A program made the translations under genes and the position numbers. This document shows, in pieces, positions 32,572 through 41,384 of a stretch of 64,000 bases of DNA. A model generated the notes under the pieces. That model ran no database searches. It saw only the letters and a list, made by a program, of their open reading frames with translations, and was not told the origin of the DNA. Origin of the DNA: Anaerococcus murdochii. GTDB lineage: Bacteria; Bacillota; Clostridia; Tissierellales; Peptoniphilaceae. Positions within the stretch are counted from its first letter, which is position 1. Every line of letters starts with the position of its first letter. The stretch is taken from positions 62,001-126,000 of the forward strand of contig NZ_JAIPME010000002.1 of the NCBI RefSeq assembly GCF_019957155.1. Reading direction: 5' to 3'.

Positions 32572-33895
32572 TTTCATCCCTTAGGGATAGGTCTGTAAAG
32601 GTTGTACATTGTTTATTGAAAAATAGGTCTACAGTACCAGTTGCACCATTCCTGTGCTTGGCAAAGATTACCTTGGCCTGGTTTGGTTCGACTTCTTCAT
32701 CGTAATAATCTTCCCTATATAAGAGCATAACAACGTCTGCGTCCTGCTCGATAGCACCTGACTCTCTAAGGTCAGAAAGGATTGGCCTGTGGTCGGCCCT
32801 CTTGTCAGCCTCTCTTGATAATTGGGCAAGGGAAAGAATCGGACAATTTAATTCCTTTGATAGGGATTTTAGGCCTCTAGAAATAGAGGCAATTTCATTT
32901 TGCCTATTTTCCTGCCTACCATCTGCCTGCATCAACTGCAAATAGTCAATTACAACTAGGTCTAGGCCCTTTTCTGCCTTAAGCCTTTTTAATTTAGACT
33001 TCATTTCTGAAAGCCTGATACCAGGAGTTTCGTCAACATAAAGATCGGTTTTGACAATTTTTTTGGTTGCATCTATCAAAAGTGTCCAATCGTCATCTCT
33101 GATTGATCCATTTATGATAGATTCAAGGCTTACCAAACTAACCATTGACAAAAGTCTTTGGTTTAATTGGTAAATTGACATCTCAAGGGAGAAAAAAGCA
33201 ACTGACTTGCCATTTTTTGCTGCATTCCAAGCCATAGTTAGGCCTAGGGCGGTCTTACCCATGGCAGGTCTTGCTGCGAGTAATATTAACTGAGAGTTTT
33301 GCAATCCTGAAAGCTTATTGTCAACTACATCAAGGCCTGTTGCAACTCCAGTGATTTTCCCATCTGCTAAGGTTAGCTCGTTTATCTGCCTTAGGGTGTC
33401 ATCCATTGTGTCAGCGACCCTTACAAGGCCTTGGTTGTGGCTATCTTGGGATATTTCAAATATTCTATTTTCTGCGATCGCAAGGATGTCAGTGACGTCG
33501 TCAGTTTGCTTGTATGACGAATCGATTATATCCTCACTTGCCCCTATCAGACTCCTTAGTAGCGACTTTTCCTTGACTGTCTTACAATAAGTTTCAATAT
33601 TTGGAGTATAAAATGAGGAGAGGGTAATCTCAGTGATAAACTCCTCCCCTCCAACTTCTTGTAATATATTTTCACTCGATAGCTGACTTACAAGCGATAC
33701 ATAGTCTACCTTGATGTCTTTTTCAAACATCCCTACTATGGACTTGTAAATCCTCTGTGTTCTCGAGTCGTAAAAGTCTACAGGTTTTATAATTTGATTT
33801 GCACTATCAAAGGTCTCATTTTTTGCTAAAATACAACCTATGATAGCCTGTTCTGATAAGAAGTCATAAGGTAGTGGCCTTAGGCCATCTGTCAT
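32564..33895 (-). CDS. dnaB: Replicative DNA helicase DnaB
   Basis: The hexameric 5'-3' helicase of the replication fork (called DnaC in B. subtilis). The 443 residues have the N-terminal helical domain (about 1-110), a linker helix, and the RecA-like domain with Walker A RPAMGKT (209-215), a Walker B strand VVIDYLQLM near 318, and an arginine-finger region EEDYYDEE before KHRNGATG near 420. No intein is present. It follows rplI with a TAATG overlap, as in B. subtilis, where yybS-gdpP-rplI-dnaC are also linked. Confidence 0.97.
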   Translation of the reverse strand: MTDGLRPLPYDFLSEQAIIGCILAKNETFDSANQIIKPVDFYDSRTQRIYKSIVGMFEKDIKVDYVSLVSQLSSENILQEVGGEEFITEITLSSFYTPNIETYCKTVKEKSLLRSLIGASEDIIDSSYKQTDDVTDILAIAENRIFEISQDSHNQGLVRVADTMDDTLRQINELTLADGKITGVATGLDVVDNKLSGLQNSQLILLAARPAMGKTALGLTMAWNAAKNGKSVAFFSLEMSIYQLNQRLLSMVSLVSLESIINGSIRDDDWTLLIDATKKIVKTDLYVDETPGIRLSEMKSKLKRLKAEKGLDLVVIDYLQLMQADGRQENRQNEIASISRGLKSLSKELNCPILSLAQLSREADKRADHRPILSDLRESGAIEQDADVVMLLYREDYYDEEVEPNQAKVIFAKHRNGATGTVDLFFNKQCTTFTDLSLRDENV

Positions 33896-34344
33896 TATTC
33901 TACCTCAGCAACTACGATAACTTTAAGGTCTGCGTTAACTCCTTCATATAGTCTAGCGTTGATAACAAATTCACCGACTCCGTCGATTTTTTCAACTTCT
34001 TCGATTCTCTTTCTGTCAAGTTCGATACCTTGTCCTGCTAGAGCTTCAGCGATGTCTTTGTTTGTTACAGAACCAAATAGTTTGCCGTCTTCGCCAACTC
34101 TTACCTTTTGTTCTACGCTAAGAGCTTCGATTTTTTCCTTAAGAGCTTCAGCTGCTTTTCTGTTTTCAGCTTCTTCTTTCTTAAGTTCTTCTCTCATTTT
34201 TTCTAGTTCTTCCATGTTTTCTTTGGTTGCTTTTACAGCAAGTCCTTGTGGGTCAAGATAGTTTCTAAAATATCCTGGTTTTACATCTACAAGGTCTCCC
34301 TTAACTCCAACTCTTACAATATTATCTGTTAGTATTACTTTCAT
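33895..34344 (-). CDS. rplI: Ribosomal protein L9
   Basis: L9 binds 23S rRNA at the base of the L1 stalk and limits frameshifting. The 149 residues show the N-terminal rRNA-binding domain (starts MKVILTDNIVRVG, followed by DVKPGYFRNYLDPQGLA), the long central helix rich in Glu/Lys (about 40-75) and the C-terminal domain with GKLFGSVTNKDIAEAL. Its start overlaps gdpP by 23 bp and its stop overlaps dnaB by 1 nt, so the three are tightly coupled. Confidence 0.98.
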   Translation of the reverse strand: MKVILTDNIVRVGVKGDLVDVKPGYFRNYLDPQGLAVKATKENMEELEKMREELKKEEAENRKAAEALKEKIEALSVEQKVRVGEDGKLFGSVTNKDIAEALAGQGIELDRKRIEEVEKIDGVGEFVINARLYEGVNADLKVIVVAEVE

Positions 34345-36331
34345 TTTCTTCTTCCTCTCTTATATATTCAATAATAGCTTTTCTTAACATTTTTTCGGCA
34401 TTTTCCATGCTCATATCTAATTGGGTGGCTGCGGCTGTTAAGTGTCCGCCACCTCCAATGCGCTCTAGTATTAATTGTACCGATATATCGCCCAAGCTTC
34501 TACCTGAGATATGAATTTTATTATTAGCCCTTGTTAGGACAAAGCTTGCGAGAACTCCCTTTATATTTAAAAGGTCGTCTGCAGCCTGGCTTGCAATCAG
34601 GGTTGATCCATCAATTTCCCTATTAAAATGGGCTACGGCAATGAAATCATTGACCATAAATGAATCTGCTATTACCTCTGATTTATATTTTACAATCTCA
34701 AAGTCATCCTTAAACATCCTCTTGATGTAGACTGAATCGGCTCCCCATCTCTTAAGGACGGAGGCTGCTTCGAAGGTCCTGACTCCAGTTTGGTAGACAA
34801 AATTTTTGGTATCAACTGTTATACCCGCCAAGAGCGATTCTGCAACAGGTGTTCTTGCCTTAAAGTTTTCATCCAAATAGGATAAAATCTCTGTCACAAG
34901 TTCTGATGCGGACGAAGCGTATGGCTCTATATAGGAGATGGTGGCCTTTTTGATGTAGTCCTTGCCCCTCCTATGGTGGTCGATTATAAAGATATTATCC
35001 GTCCTATCAAGTAAGGCCGGTCCTTCAGTTGAATTTTTCCTGTGGTTATCTGTGACGATTACCAAAGACTGTGGACTAATTCTAGCAAGGGCCTCTTCTT
35101 CGGTTAGGATATTATCAGTTAATTCTTCTAATTCTTCAGTAACCCTAGCATACATATTTTCAATAGGCTTGGTCACTTCATTTAGGATAATGTAAGCTTG
35201 TTTACCCATTGATTTTGCGCCTTCGTAGATACCTAGGGCAGATCCAAAGGAATCCATATCTGGGTTGTTGTGGCCCATGACATATATGTCTGGGCTTGTT
35301 TGCATCATTCTCTTTAGGGCTTGGGAAATTACCCTAGACCTTACCTTAGAAGTTTTTTCTATGGCCTTGGTCTTGCCGCCAAAGTATTCGTAATTATCTT
35401 CAAGTTTGATGACAGTTTGGTCTCCTCCACGTGAAAGTGCAATGTTAATCGCATCTCTAGAATCAGAATATATTTCAGAAGGGTTTGCCCCAGCTATACC
35501 AACACCTATGGATAGGGTTGGTGGAAGGGCATTTCCCTTATCAATATCCCTTACCTTATCAAGGATAGAAAACTTATCTTCGTGAATATTTTTATAATCT
35601 TGGTATTCACTTAAGATCATAAATCTGTCATTTTCGTATTTTCTTATTAGGCAATTGTATTTTTTGAAATACTCATTTATCACCCTGTCGATTTCACCTA
35701 AGACTTGTGGTCTTACATCAGAGGCGGATGAATTTCTAATATCTTCATAGTTGTCTATAAAGACAGAATAAAATACCAATCTCTTATCCTTGAATAGTTT
35801 TTTGATTGATTCATCATAGGTATTATCAATCCCATACAAGAAGGTCTGGCCCTTTGAATGGTCATCAGCAAAAATAGTTGAGTAATAAAACTGTATTACC
35901 TTATCGGAAATATTTACATTTTTTGATGTCCTTATCTCTTCATTGTCAAATTCAATCTCTGATAAATCTGGAATAAGATGGTCAATTTCTTCTCCGATTA
36001 GGGTCCTATTGGGAAAAAGCTCCCTAAAAAATGAGTTGTGCCACTTTATCTTCCTGTCATCTTCAACTATAGCTATAGGAAATGGCATTTCAAAAACTAC
36101 ATTTTTGGTAATGGAGTCAAAAGAATATGAAACATCATCCACATACTTCTGAAGCTCCTTGGCCTTGGTCGTATTGATGCTTTTCAAAAATAAGAATAAT
36201 ATTATTGATATAGCAATACCAACAGCACCCAAGGTTGGATTGTAGTAGAAAACTACAAGTGAAGCAAGTAAGGGAAAGGCCATAATTAAAACAATATTAG
36301 CAGTGCTAATAAATTTTTCGTCATTCTTCAT
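34322..36331 (-). CDS. gdpP: Cyclic-di-AMP phosphodiesterase GdpP
   Basis: GdpP (YybT) hydrolyses c-di-AMP, a wall- and potassium-linked second messenger. The 669 residues include two N-terminal membrane helices (about 10-50), a PAS-like haem/sensor domain (about 80-150), a degenerate GGDEF domain (about 170-310), and the DHH/DHHA1 phosphoesterase (about 340-650). DHH-site residues are visible in GHNNPDMDSFG, the DNHR block and IDHHRRG, and GGGGHLTAAAT ends the DHHA1 part. It overlaps the YybS-like gene by 11 bp and rplI by 23 bp. Confidence 0.95.
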   Translation of the reverse strand: MKNDEKFISTANIVLIMAFPLLASLVVFYYNPTLGAVGIAISIILFLFLKSINTTKAKELQKYVDDVSYSFDSITKNVVFEMPFPIAIVEDDRKIKWHNSFFRELFPNRTLIGEEIDHLIPDLSEIEFDNEEIRTSKNVNISDKVIQFYYSTIFADDHSKGQTFLYGIDNTYDESIKKLFKDKRLVFYSVFIDNYEDIRNSSASDVRPQVLGEIDRVINEYFKKYNCLIRKYENDRFMILSEYQDYKNIHEDKFSILDKVRDIDKGNALPPTLSIGVGIAGANPSEIYSDSRDAINIALSRGGDQTVIKLEDNYEYFGGKTKAIEKTSKVRSRVISQALKRMMQTSPDIYVMGHNNPDMDSFGSALGIYEGAKSMGKQAYIILNEVTKPIENMYARVTEELEELTDNILTEEEALARISPQSLVIVTDNHRKNSTEGPALLDRTDNIFIIDHHRRGKDYIKKATISYIEPYASSASELVTEILSYLDENFKARTPVAESLLAGITVDTKNFVYQTGVRTFEAASVLKRWGADSVYIKRMFKDDFEIVKYKSEVIADSFMVNDFIAVAHFNREIDGSTLIASQAADDLLNIKGVLASFVLTRANNKIHISGRSLGDISVQLILERIGGGGHLTAAATQLDMSMENAEKMLRKAIIEYIREEEENESNTNR

Positions 36332-37220
36332 TTTTCCTCCTTGCTCTAAAATCTATAAATATGTCTGCAATCCCTATTATAAGTAAAGGGATTATAAAAA
36401 CTTGTATTAATATCAGCATAAAAAACCACTGAAAACCCCTGCTTAAAGGTAACTTTGAATTTTTTAGTATATAGTCAAAAAGACTCGCTCCATTTATGGC
36501 AAAAAACATCAAGGCTAATAGGATTAAATTGCCCAAAAGGTAAAGATCTTTGATGGCAAAAAATTTCCCCAAAAAGTAAATAGCGACTTCAATTATAAAC
36601 AAAATCACCAAATCTTTTGGATTCATCCTTAGCTCATCTAGATTTTTTACGTCTGTAAAACCCTCATCTTTTATTGACAAATAATTTCTAATAATCTTAA
36701 CCGATAAAATTGCATAAAACATTGATACCCATGCAAGAATTGCAGGATATAGGCTAGTTGTTAGCCTATAAATATCAAAATCTAACCTATAAGCATAAAG
36801 ATCTTCAAAATTTTCCTTTAAATTTATAGCTAATTTATCGATAGAAAGTCCCTTTTCTAGCATCTGATACTTATACAAGAAAATAAAAATCAGACTAGTT
36901 ATAACAAAGGTTCCTATAATCTGGACTCTAGCAGTAAATTTAAGGCCAATAAGAACTATTAAACTTAGACTAATAAGTAGCAAGGCAATAAGGCTCATGG
37001 ATAGAGCATCCTTGTCTACAAAAATCAGGCCTAAAAGATATGTGCCAAAAGCTCCTAGTAAAAAGCTTAAAATTCCTTCATTAAAGTAAAAAATAGTAAA
37101 TAGTATTGGAACCATACCAATAAATACCAAGCTCTTTTCTGAAAAAAATAAGCACAGTAAAGTCAAAGCTATGACAAAAATAGGCTCCATAATCCTATTT
37201 GTATTTTTTGTTAAAGTCAT
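36321..37220 (-). CDS. YybS-like DUF2232 membrane protein
   Basis: A 299-residue membrane protein with about eight hydrophobic helices and a short basic C-terminal tail. Size, hydropathy and its position directly before gdpP match B. subtilis YybS (DUF2232), a protein of unknown function. A conserved-looking loop (YPAILAWVSMFYAIL near 160) lies after a soluble-looking segment (about 125-155). It is the first gene of the gdpP-rplI-dnaB operon; the region 37221-37311 upstream contains the likely promoter but no clear consensus. Confidence 0.75.
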   Translation of the reverse strand: MTLTKNTNRIMEPIFVIALTLLCLFFSEKSLVFIGMVPILFTIFYFNEGILSFLLGAFGTYLLGLIFVDKDALSMSLIALLLISLSLIVLIGLKFTARVQIIGTFVITSLIFIFLYKYQMLEKGLSIDKLAINLKENFEDLYAYRLDFDIYRLTTSLYPAILAWVSMFYAILSVKIIRNYLSIKDEGFTDVKNLDELRMNPKDLVILFIIEVAIYFLGKFFAIKDLYLLGNLILLALMFFAINGASLFDYILKNSKLPLSRGFQWFFMLILIQVFIIPLLIIGIADIFIDFRARRKNEE

Positions 37221-37311
37221 ATAATCTCCATATAAAAATCGAATAATTTTTATCTATATTATTCTACTTTAAAAAGGAATTTTAACAATATTCGCAAATC
37301 AAAAGTGTCCT

Positions 37312-37875
37312 TCATTCCCTAAAACTGTGGGTTTTCTTATCCAATAGCTTTCTTGAATCAAAAAGCCTTATTGTAGCCTTAGATACATAGTAGGCTATAA
37401 AATATAAAATTATCGATACAAGTAAGACCACTATTGCATTTCCCATTATAAAACTTGAATTTTCAATGAACAATGAAATTATCAAATAAGATGTCCATAT
37501 AGAATAGAAGCTATGAAAGGCTAGGGTTTTGTAGATTGACTTGTAGTCACTATAGGATCTGATAAGAATTAATGTTGTTATGTCAGTTAAAACTCCAGCA
37601 AGGCCCACAGCTAAGGCTCCAAAAAGTGTAAGCCTTAATAAAATCAGGGCCAAAAGGCCCATGATTATTGATATAGTTCCAATTTTCTTTGTCTTAAGAA
37701 CTGCTGCTGTTAAGACAAAGGTAAAAAGTGGCGTAGTAAAAATGACCCTCGAGCCTGGTATTGGAAAAAACCTGCTCATTAAATAGAGAACTTTTCCGAA
37801 TACATACATCAACGCAATTGATACGGCCATAAAGCTTAAATCTTTAATCTTGAATTTTTTCATTTTATTATGCAT
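37312..37875 (-). CDS. Predicted integral membrane protein, ECF S-component-like
   Basis: A 187-residue protein of about six hydrophobic helices. It resembles ECF transporter substrate-binding S components in size, in the basic start followed by SFMAVSIALMYVFGKVL, and in a PGSRVIFTTPLF loop, but no specific subfamily could be recognised. The ATG at 37875 overlaps the stop of ccsA by 8 bp; an ATG 12 nt downstream is equally possible, and neither has a clear ribosome site, which suggests coupling to ccsA. The link to cytochrome maturation is only positional. Confidence 0.55.
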   Translation of the reverse strand: MHNKMKKFKIKDLSFMAVSIALMYVFGKVLYLMSRFFPIPGSRVIFTTPLFTFVLTAAVLKTKKIGTISIIMGLLALILLRLTLFGALAVGLAGVLTDITTLILIRSYSDYKSIYKTLAFHSFYSIWTSYLIISLFIENSSFIMGNAIVVLLVSIILYFIAYYVSKATIRLFDSRKLLDKKTHSFRE

Positions 37876-38689
37876 AGGAATGAAGAGATGGCAATAGGGT
37901 ATTTACGCCAACATAGGTAAATATTACGCATATAAAGCCAACGATTGCAAAAATTGCCGCTCTTTTTCCTTCCCAACCTCTGGACCTTCTTAGGTGGAGG
38001 TAGATTGAATAGATTATCCAGGTTATAAAGGACCAAGTTTCCTTTGGATCCCAAGCCCAGTACCTGCCCCAGGCTGATTCTGCCCAGATAGCACCTGTAA
38101 TCATTACAAGGGATAGGAAAATATAACCAAAGGCTATAATCCTGTAGGCAATAAGGTCTAATTGGTCTTTTTCTGCCATAGATTTTGATAAAAATGAATC
38201 GCTATTAAATTTATCCCTCATTAGATACATGCCTGAAATCCCTGCCGCTACTGCAAAGGCGCCGTAGGATAAAATAGCAAGCGAAACGTGGACTGCAAGC
38301 CACTTAGAATCAAGGGCTGGCATTAAAGGCCTAACTGTCCTATCACGCATAGCAGCGTAGCCTATTATTAAAAATAGGATTGGGGTGACGAAGGTACCCA
38401 TGGCTAAAAGATTGTATTTTCTTTCGAAAATCAAATAGCAAAGGGCGACTCCCCAGGCAAAGGCTGTGGCAAATTCATATTGGTTTGAAAGTGGAATCCT
38501 ACCTGCATTTACCCACCTAACTCCAAGGGCTAGGGTGTGGGCAGCAAAGGCTAGGATTAAAACATTTTTGCCCCTAAGACCCCATTTTTCGGTCTTGTTT
38601 ACAAATAGTGCTATGAATAGCAGCATGGATATTAAATATCCAAAAAGGCTTATATAAAATAAAATATTTTCTACTTTTAGTAAGTTCAT
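37868..38689 (-). CDS. ccsA: Cytochrome c biogenesis protein CcsA/ResC
   Basis: The haem-handling half of the system II (Ccs/Res) cytochrome c maturation synthase. The 273 residues contain about eight membrane helices and the tryptophan-rich WWD-type motif WGRYWAWDPKETW near 215-230, which binds haem, plus conserved histidines near 130 (AVHVSLA) and 252-258. It directly follows resB (stop and start share one base). With nrfA upstream, the group provides both the apoprotein and its haem-attachment machinery. Confidence 0.93.
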   Translation of the reverse strand: MNLLKVENILFYISLFGYLISMLLFIALFVNKTEKWGLRGKNVLILAFAAHTLALGVRWVNAGRIPLSNQYEFATAFAWGVALCYLIFERKYNLLAMGTFVTPILFLIIGYAAMRDRTVRPLMPALDSKWLAVHVSLAILSYGAFAVAAGISGMYLMRDKFNSDSFLSKSMAEKDQLDLIAYRIIAFGYIFLSLVMITGAIWAESAWGRYWAWDPKETWSFITWIIYSIYLHLRRSRGWEGKRAAIFAIVGFICVIFTYVGVNTLLPSLHSYA

Positions 38690-39957
38690 TATAGTTTAAT
38701 CTCTCCAATTATTTTTTCATATTTTTTGGTGTGAAGCTTATCGTGTTTGGCCTGCTTGATATGAAGGTAGTCAAATCCCTCATCCCTAAGAAGGATCACT
38801 TCTCTAGGATTTACATAAAAGGCTAAAAATAGTCCGACCATTAAAAGTACCGCTCCAAAAAGAGCAATCGGTGTTGCAGGATCTCTTGCAACTTGGACTA
38901 GGGTGAACATCTGTGGGTCTTTGATTACAAAACTGTAATTTTCCCAAGTTATAGGCTCTCCCGGATGGTTAAGTCCCATATCAACCCTAAAGCCATCATA
39001 AAATAAAGCATAAAGAGTTACAGGATGGTTCAAAAATGGGGATTTGGTCCTAGGTTTCATCATAGATTTTTCATCAAAATCTGGATAAAAATCTACAAAT
39101 TGGAGGGCTATTTTTTTACCATCCGACACAAAAAAGTCGCCCTTATACATAATTTTATCTTCAACTAATTTTTTATCCTTAAATAACAGTGCATCAAAGG
39201 CCCAGCCTGTTGAGTTTTGATAGACGTTAAAGTCTTTGAACCTAAAAGGCTTGTTTACCATAGTTATGCCCTTATCAATAACTTTATCATCCTTATCAAG
39301 TATAGATAGGCTTGTGATATATTGGTCAACAGTGTAGTCTTCCCTAAACATCACGTCATATTGGTCGACCTTGATTTTATAATCAGAATTTTCAAGATTC
39401 ATAACTGTGCCAGGCACGCCGTGGACAAATTCCTCAAAGCCTTGGTATCTGCCATAGGCAAAAGCTAGGATAATTATAATTAGAGAAAGGTGGGTAAGCC
39501 AAGATCCTAGATAACCAATCTTGCCATCAAAGGCATAGTAGACTTCCTTGCCATCAACTTCTGTTTTTTTATAAGACCTAATATTAAGTTTTTTAAATAT
39601 GGCTAGGTCGTCGTCCTTAACCTTGGTCCAAGACTTGTAATTTTTTAGCTTTGGCTCTATTGCTGGGTCCTTGAAAGACTTTTCAAAAATTACCCCAAAG
39701 CGGTTTATGCTGCATAAAAATAAATTTATCAAAAGTAAAACTGTAATTAAGATATACCACCAGGCTGAATATACCTTGTCAAAGTCGCAGGCAAGGATGA
39801 TTTTCGCCCAAAAATCGCTGTAGGATTCTTGATAAAAGGCGGCTTGGTTTCCCTGAGGAATCACAGTTCCTATTATCGATAAAAGCGCAATTATAACCAG
39901 GAGGATAATCCCAGTTTTCATTGAGTAAAAACTTTTAAATATTTTATTATTTTTCAT
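38689..39957 (-). CDS. resB: Cytochrome c biogenesis protein ResB
   Basis: The partner subunit that holds apocytochrome for haem attachment. About 422 residues: three N-terminal membrane helices (about 10-30, 55-80, 150-175), a large extracytoplasmic domain (about 180-370) with GVPGTVMNL and FNVYQNSTGWAF segments, and a C-terminal helix near 375-395. The ATG at 39957 was chosen because GGGAG is 3 nt before it; a longer reading from 39996 would run through a terminator-like palindrome. It is downstream of nrfA. Confidence 0.92.
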   Translation of the reverse strand: MKNNKIFKSFYSMKTGIILLVIIALLSIIGTVIPQGNQAAFYQESYSDFWAKIILACDFDKVYSAWWYILITVLLLINLFLCSINRFGVIFEKSFKDPAIEPKLKNYKSWTKVKDDDLAIFKKLNIRSYKKTEVDGKEVYYAFDGKIGYLGSWLTHLSLIIIILAFAYGRYQGFEEFVHGVPGTVMNLENSDYKIKVDQYDVMFREDYTVDQYITSLSILDKDDKVIDKGITMVNKPFRFKDFNVYQNSTGWAFDALLFKDKKLVEDKIMYKGDFFVSDGKKIALQFVDFYPDFDEKSMMKPRTKSPFLNHPVTLYALFYDGFRVDMGLNHPGEPITWENYSFVIKDPQMFTLVQVARDPATPIALFGAVLLMVGLFLAFYVNPREVILLRDEGFDYLHIKQAKHDKLHTKKYEKIIGEIKL

Positions 39958-39969
39958 AATCTCCCTTAA

Positions 39970-39994
39970 AAGCAAAAGGACTCCGGCGGAGTCC
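39970..39994 (-). terminator. Hairpin terminator between nrfA and resB
   Basis: A perfect 17-nt palindrome GGACTCCGCCGGAGTCC followed on the minus strand by TTTTGCTTTT, 11 nt after the nrfA stop. It may attenuate transcription into resB-ccsA, so that nrfA is made in excess of its maturation factors. Confidence 0.75.
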
Positions 39995-40005
39995 ATCTTA
40001 GCTTT

Positions 40006-41214
40006 TTATTCATACTTCTTTAAGATTTCTAGGCCTTGTTTTACCAATTCTTCGGCTTCGTCTAGGTTTTGGTGGGCTTTCTTTGAATTGTGGAAGCCTT
40101 CACCATTTTCTACCCAAACAAAGTCCCATTTGAATTGTGCATGTCTGTGAATTTTTTGAAGCTCAGCCTTATCTTCATCTGATAAGTCGCCTGCCTTAAC
40201 ATGTTTAGCTAAAAGGTCTATAAATGCCTTAAGTTCGTCACTTACTTCGTTTGTTCTTTCATAGACACCTTGTTGAACTTCTTCAACCCAAGCAATCATT
40301 TCATCTTCGCTCTTTCCTGCGTGGCAAGATAGGCAAGAATTTTTGATGCCTTCTTTTGACTTAAGTGGGCTTGTCCAGTGGTGAGATTTAAATTTCTCGC
40401 CCTTTTCATTTTCAACTACTGGCATATGGCAGTCTATACAAGAAAGTCCTGCAGAATCGTGAACTGAACCCATCATGGTTTCAAACTCAGGGTGTTGGGC
40501 CTTAAGGAGCTTAGCACCTGTTTGAGGGTGTTCCCAATCAGCAAAGTCAATTTCATCGTAATATTTTAACATATCGTCAGTTTCAAAACCGTATTTATAT
40601 GGTAAAATTACTTCCTTGGTCTCTGGATCTAGGTAATATTCAACGTGGCATTGGGCACAAGATAGGCTATCTACCTTGGCGTTGTTAGCATTTACATTGC
40701 CCGCATCGATTTGTTTTCTAAAGTGGTCTCTTGTTACTTGAACAGTGCCGATATCGTTCATATGGCAATCGTAACATGAAATTGTGTCCATACCTGGATG
40801 GTCAGCAACAAATTGGTCAAAGTCCATGGAATTTACATCCACCCCATCCTTTTCAAGGGCAGCTACAAAGTCAGCTGTCTTACAAGCAAGACAAGATGCG
40901 CCTGGCTTTGGTCTTTCTGTATTAATAACATCTTCAAGAGCATAAACGTGGCCCCTAGCCCTGTCATATTGTTTGGCAAAGCCGTAACCCTCGTAATAAG
41001 TCCTTAAGTTTGGATGAGCTTCGAGGTAGTCAACTTGGACTGACCCACCAAATTTTGTTTCGCTCATATCTTCATTTGCTTTATATGTCGCATAAATATC
41101 TGGGTATGTATCTTTATATTCTTCTGCAGATTTGATTTCAGAATCATTGCTGCAGGAGCTTAGAGATATGGCCAAAACAAAGGCTGATAAGACACTTATA
41201 ATCTTCTTATTCAT
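40006..41214 (-). CDS. nrfA: Ammonia-forming cytochrome c nitrite reductase NrfA (lipoprotein)
   Basis: NrfA reduces nitrite to ammonium with six electrons outside the membrane. Five haem sites are visible: CLACK (108-112), the active-site haem with lysine ligand typical of NrfA, then CYDCH (147-151), CAQCH (186-190), CIDCH (259-263) and CLSCH (294-298). The VEYYLDPETK segment after haem 3 fits the calcium-site region. A lipobox (LSSC, Cys21) anchors it. Length 402. No NrfH quinol dehydrogenase is adjacent; resB-ccsA follow. A consensus-like promoter lies at 41272-41300. The electron donor is unknown. Confidence 0.96.
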   Translation of the reverse strand: MNKKIISVLSAFVLAISLSSCSNDSEIKSAEEYKDTYPDIYATYKANEDMSETKFGGSVQVDYLEAHPNLRTYYEGYGFAKQYDRARGHVYALEDVINTERPKPGASCLACKTADFVAALEKDGVDVNSMDFDQFVADHPGMDTISCYDCHMNDIGTVQVTRDHFRKQIDAGNVNANNAKVDSLSCAQCHVEYYLDPETKEVILPYKYGFETDDMLKYYDEIDFADWEHPQTGAKLLKAQHPEFETMMGSVHDSAGLSCIDCHMPVVENEKGEKFKSHHWTSPLKSKEGIKNSCLSCHAGKSEDEMIAWVEEVQQGVYERTNEVSDELKAFIDLLAKHVKAGDLSDEDKAELQKIHRHAQFKWDFVWVENGEGFHNSKKAHQNLDEAEELVKQGLEILKKYE

Positions 41215-41271
41215 CTTCTCCTCCTAAAATTTATGTTCATGGGCAAAAATCCCATATTCTTCATACTTACT

Positions 41272-41300
41272 GTTATAAACTATTATCTACAAATTATCAA
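41272..41300 (-). promoter_or_regulatory. Promoter of nrfA
   Basis: TTGATA (41295-41300), 17 nt, TATAAC (41272-41277) on the minus strand. The leader holds a small hairpin (ATGGG...CCCAT, about 41239-41255). It diverges from the promoter at 41331-41359. Confidence 0.7.
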
Positions 41301-41330
41301 GCAAAGCTTTTCCTTACAAGCCTCTCCTAC

Positions 41331-41359
41331 TTATCATTAGGTCCTATATCTGGTATAAT
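41331..41359 (+). promoter_or_regulatory. Promoter of the metallophosphoesterase gene
   Basis: TTATCA (41331-41336), 17 nt, TATAAT (41354-41359), 25 nt before the ATG. Confidence 0.7.
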
Positions 41360-41384
41360 TAGTGTAAGAAAAGGCGAGGAAGAT

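Noticed and set aside
39958..39996. Extended N terminus for ResB (13 extra residues)
   Set aside because: The added codons run through the terminator-like palindrome, while a GGGAG site precedes the ATG at 39957.
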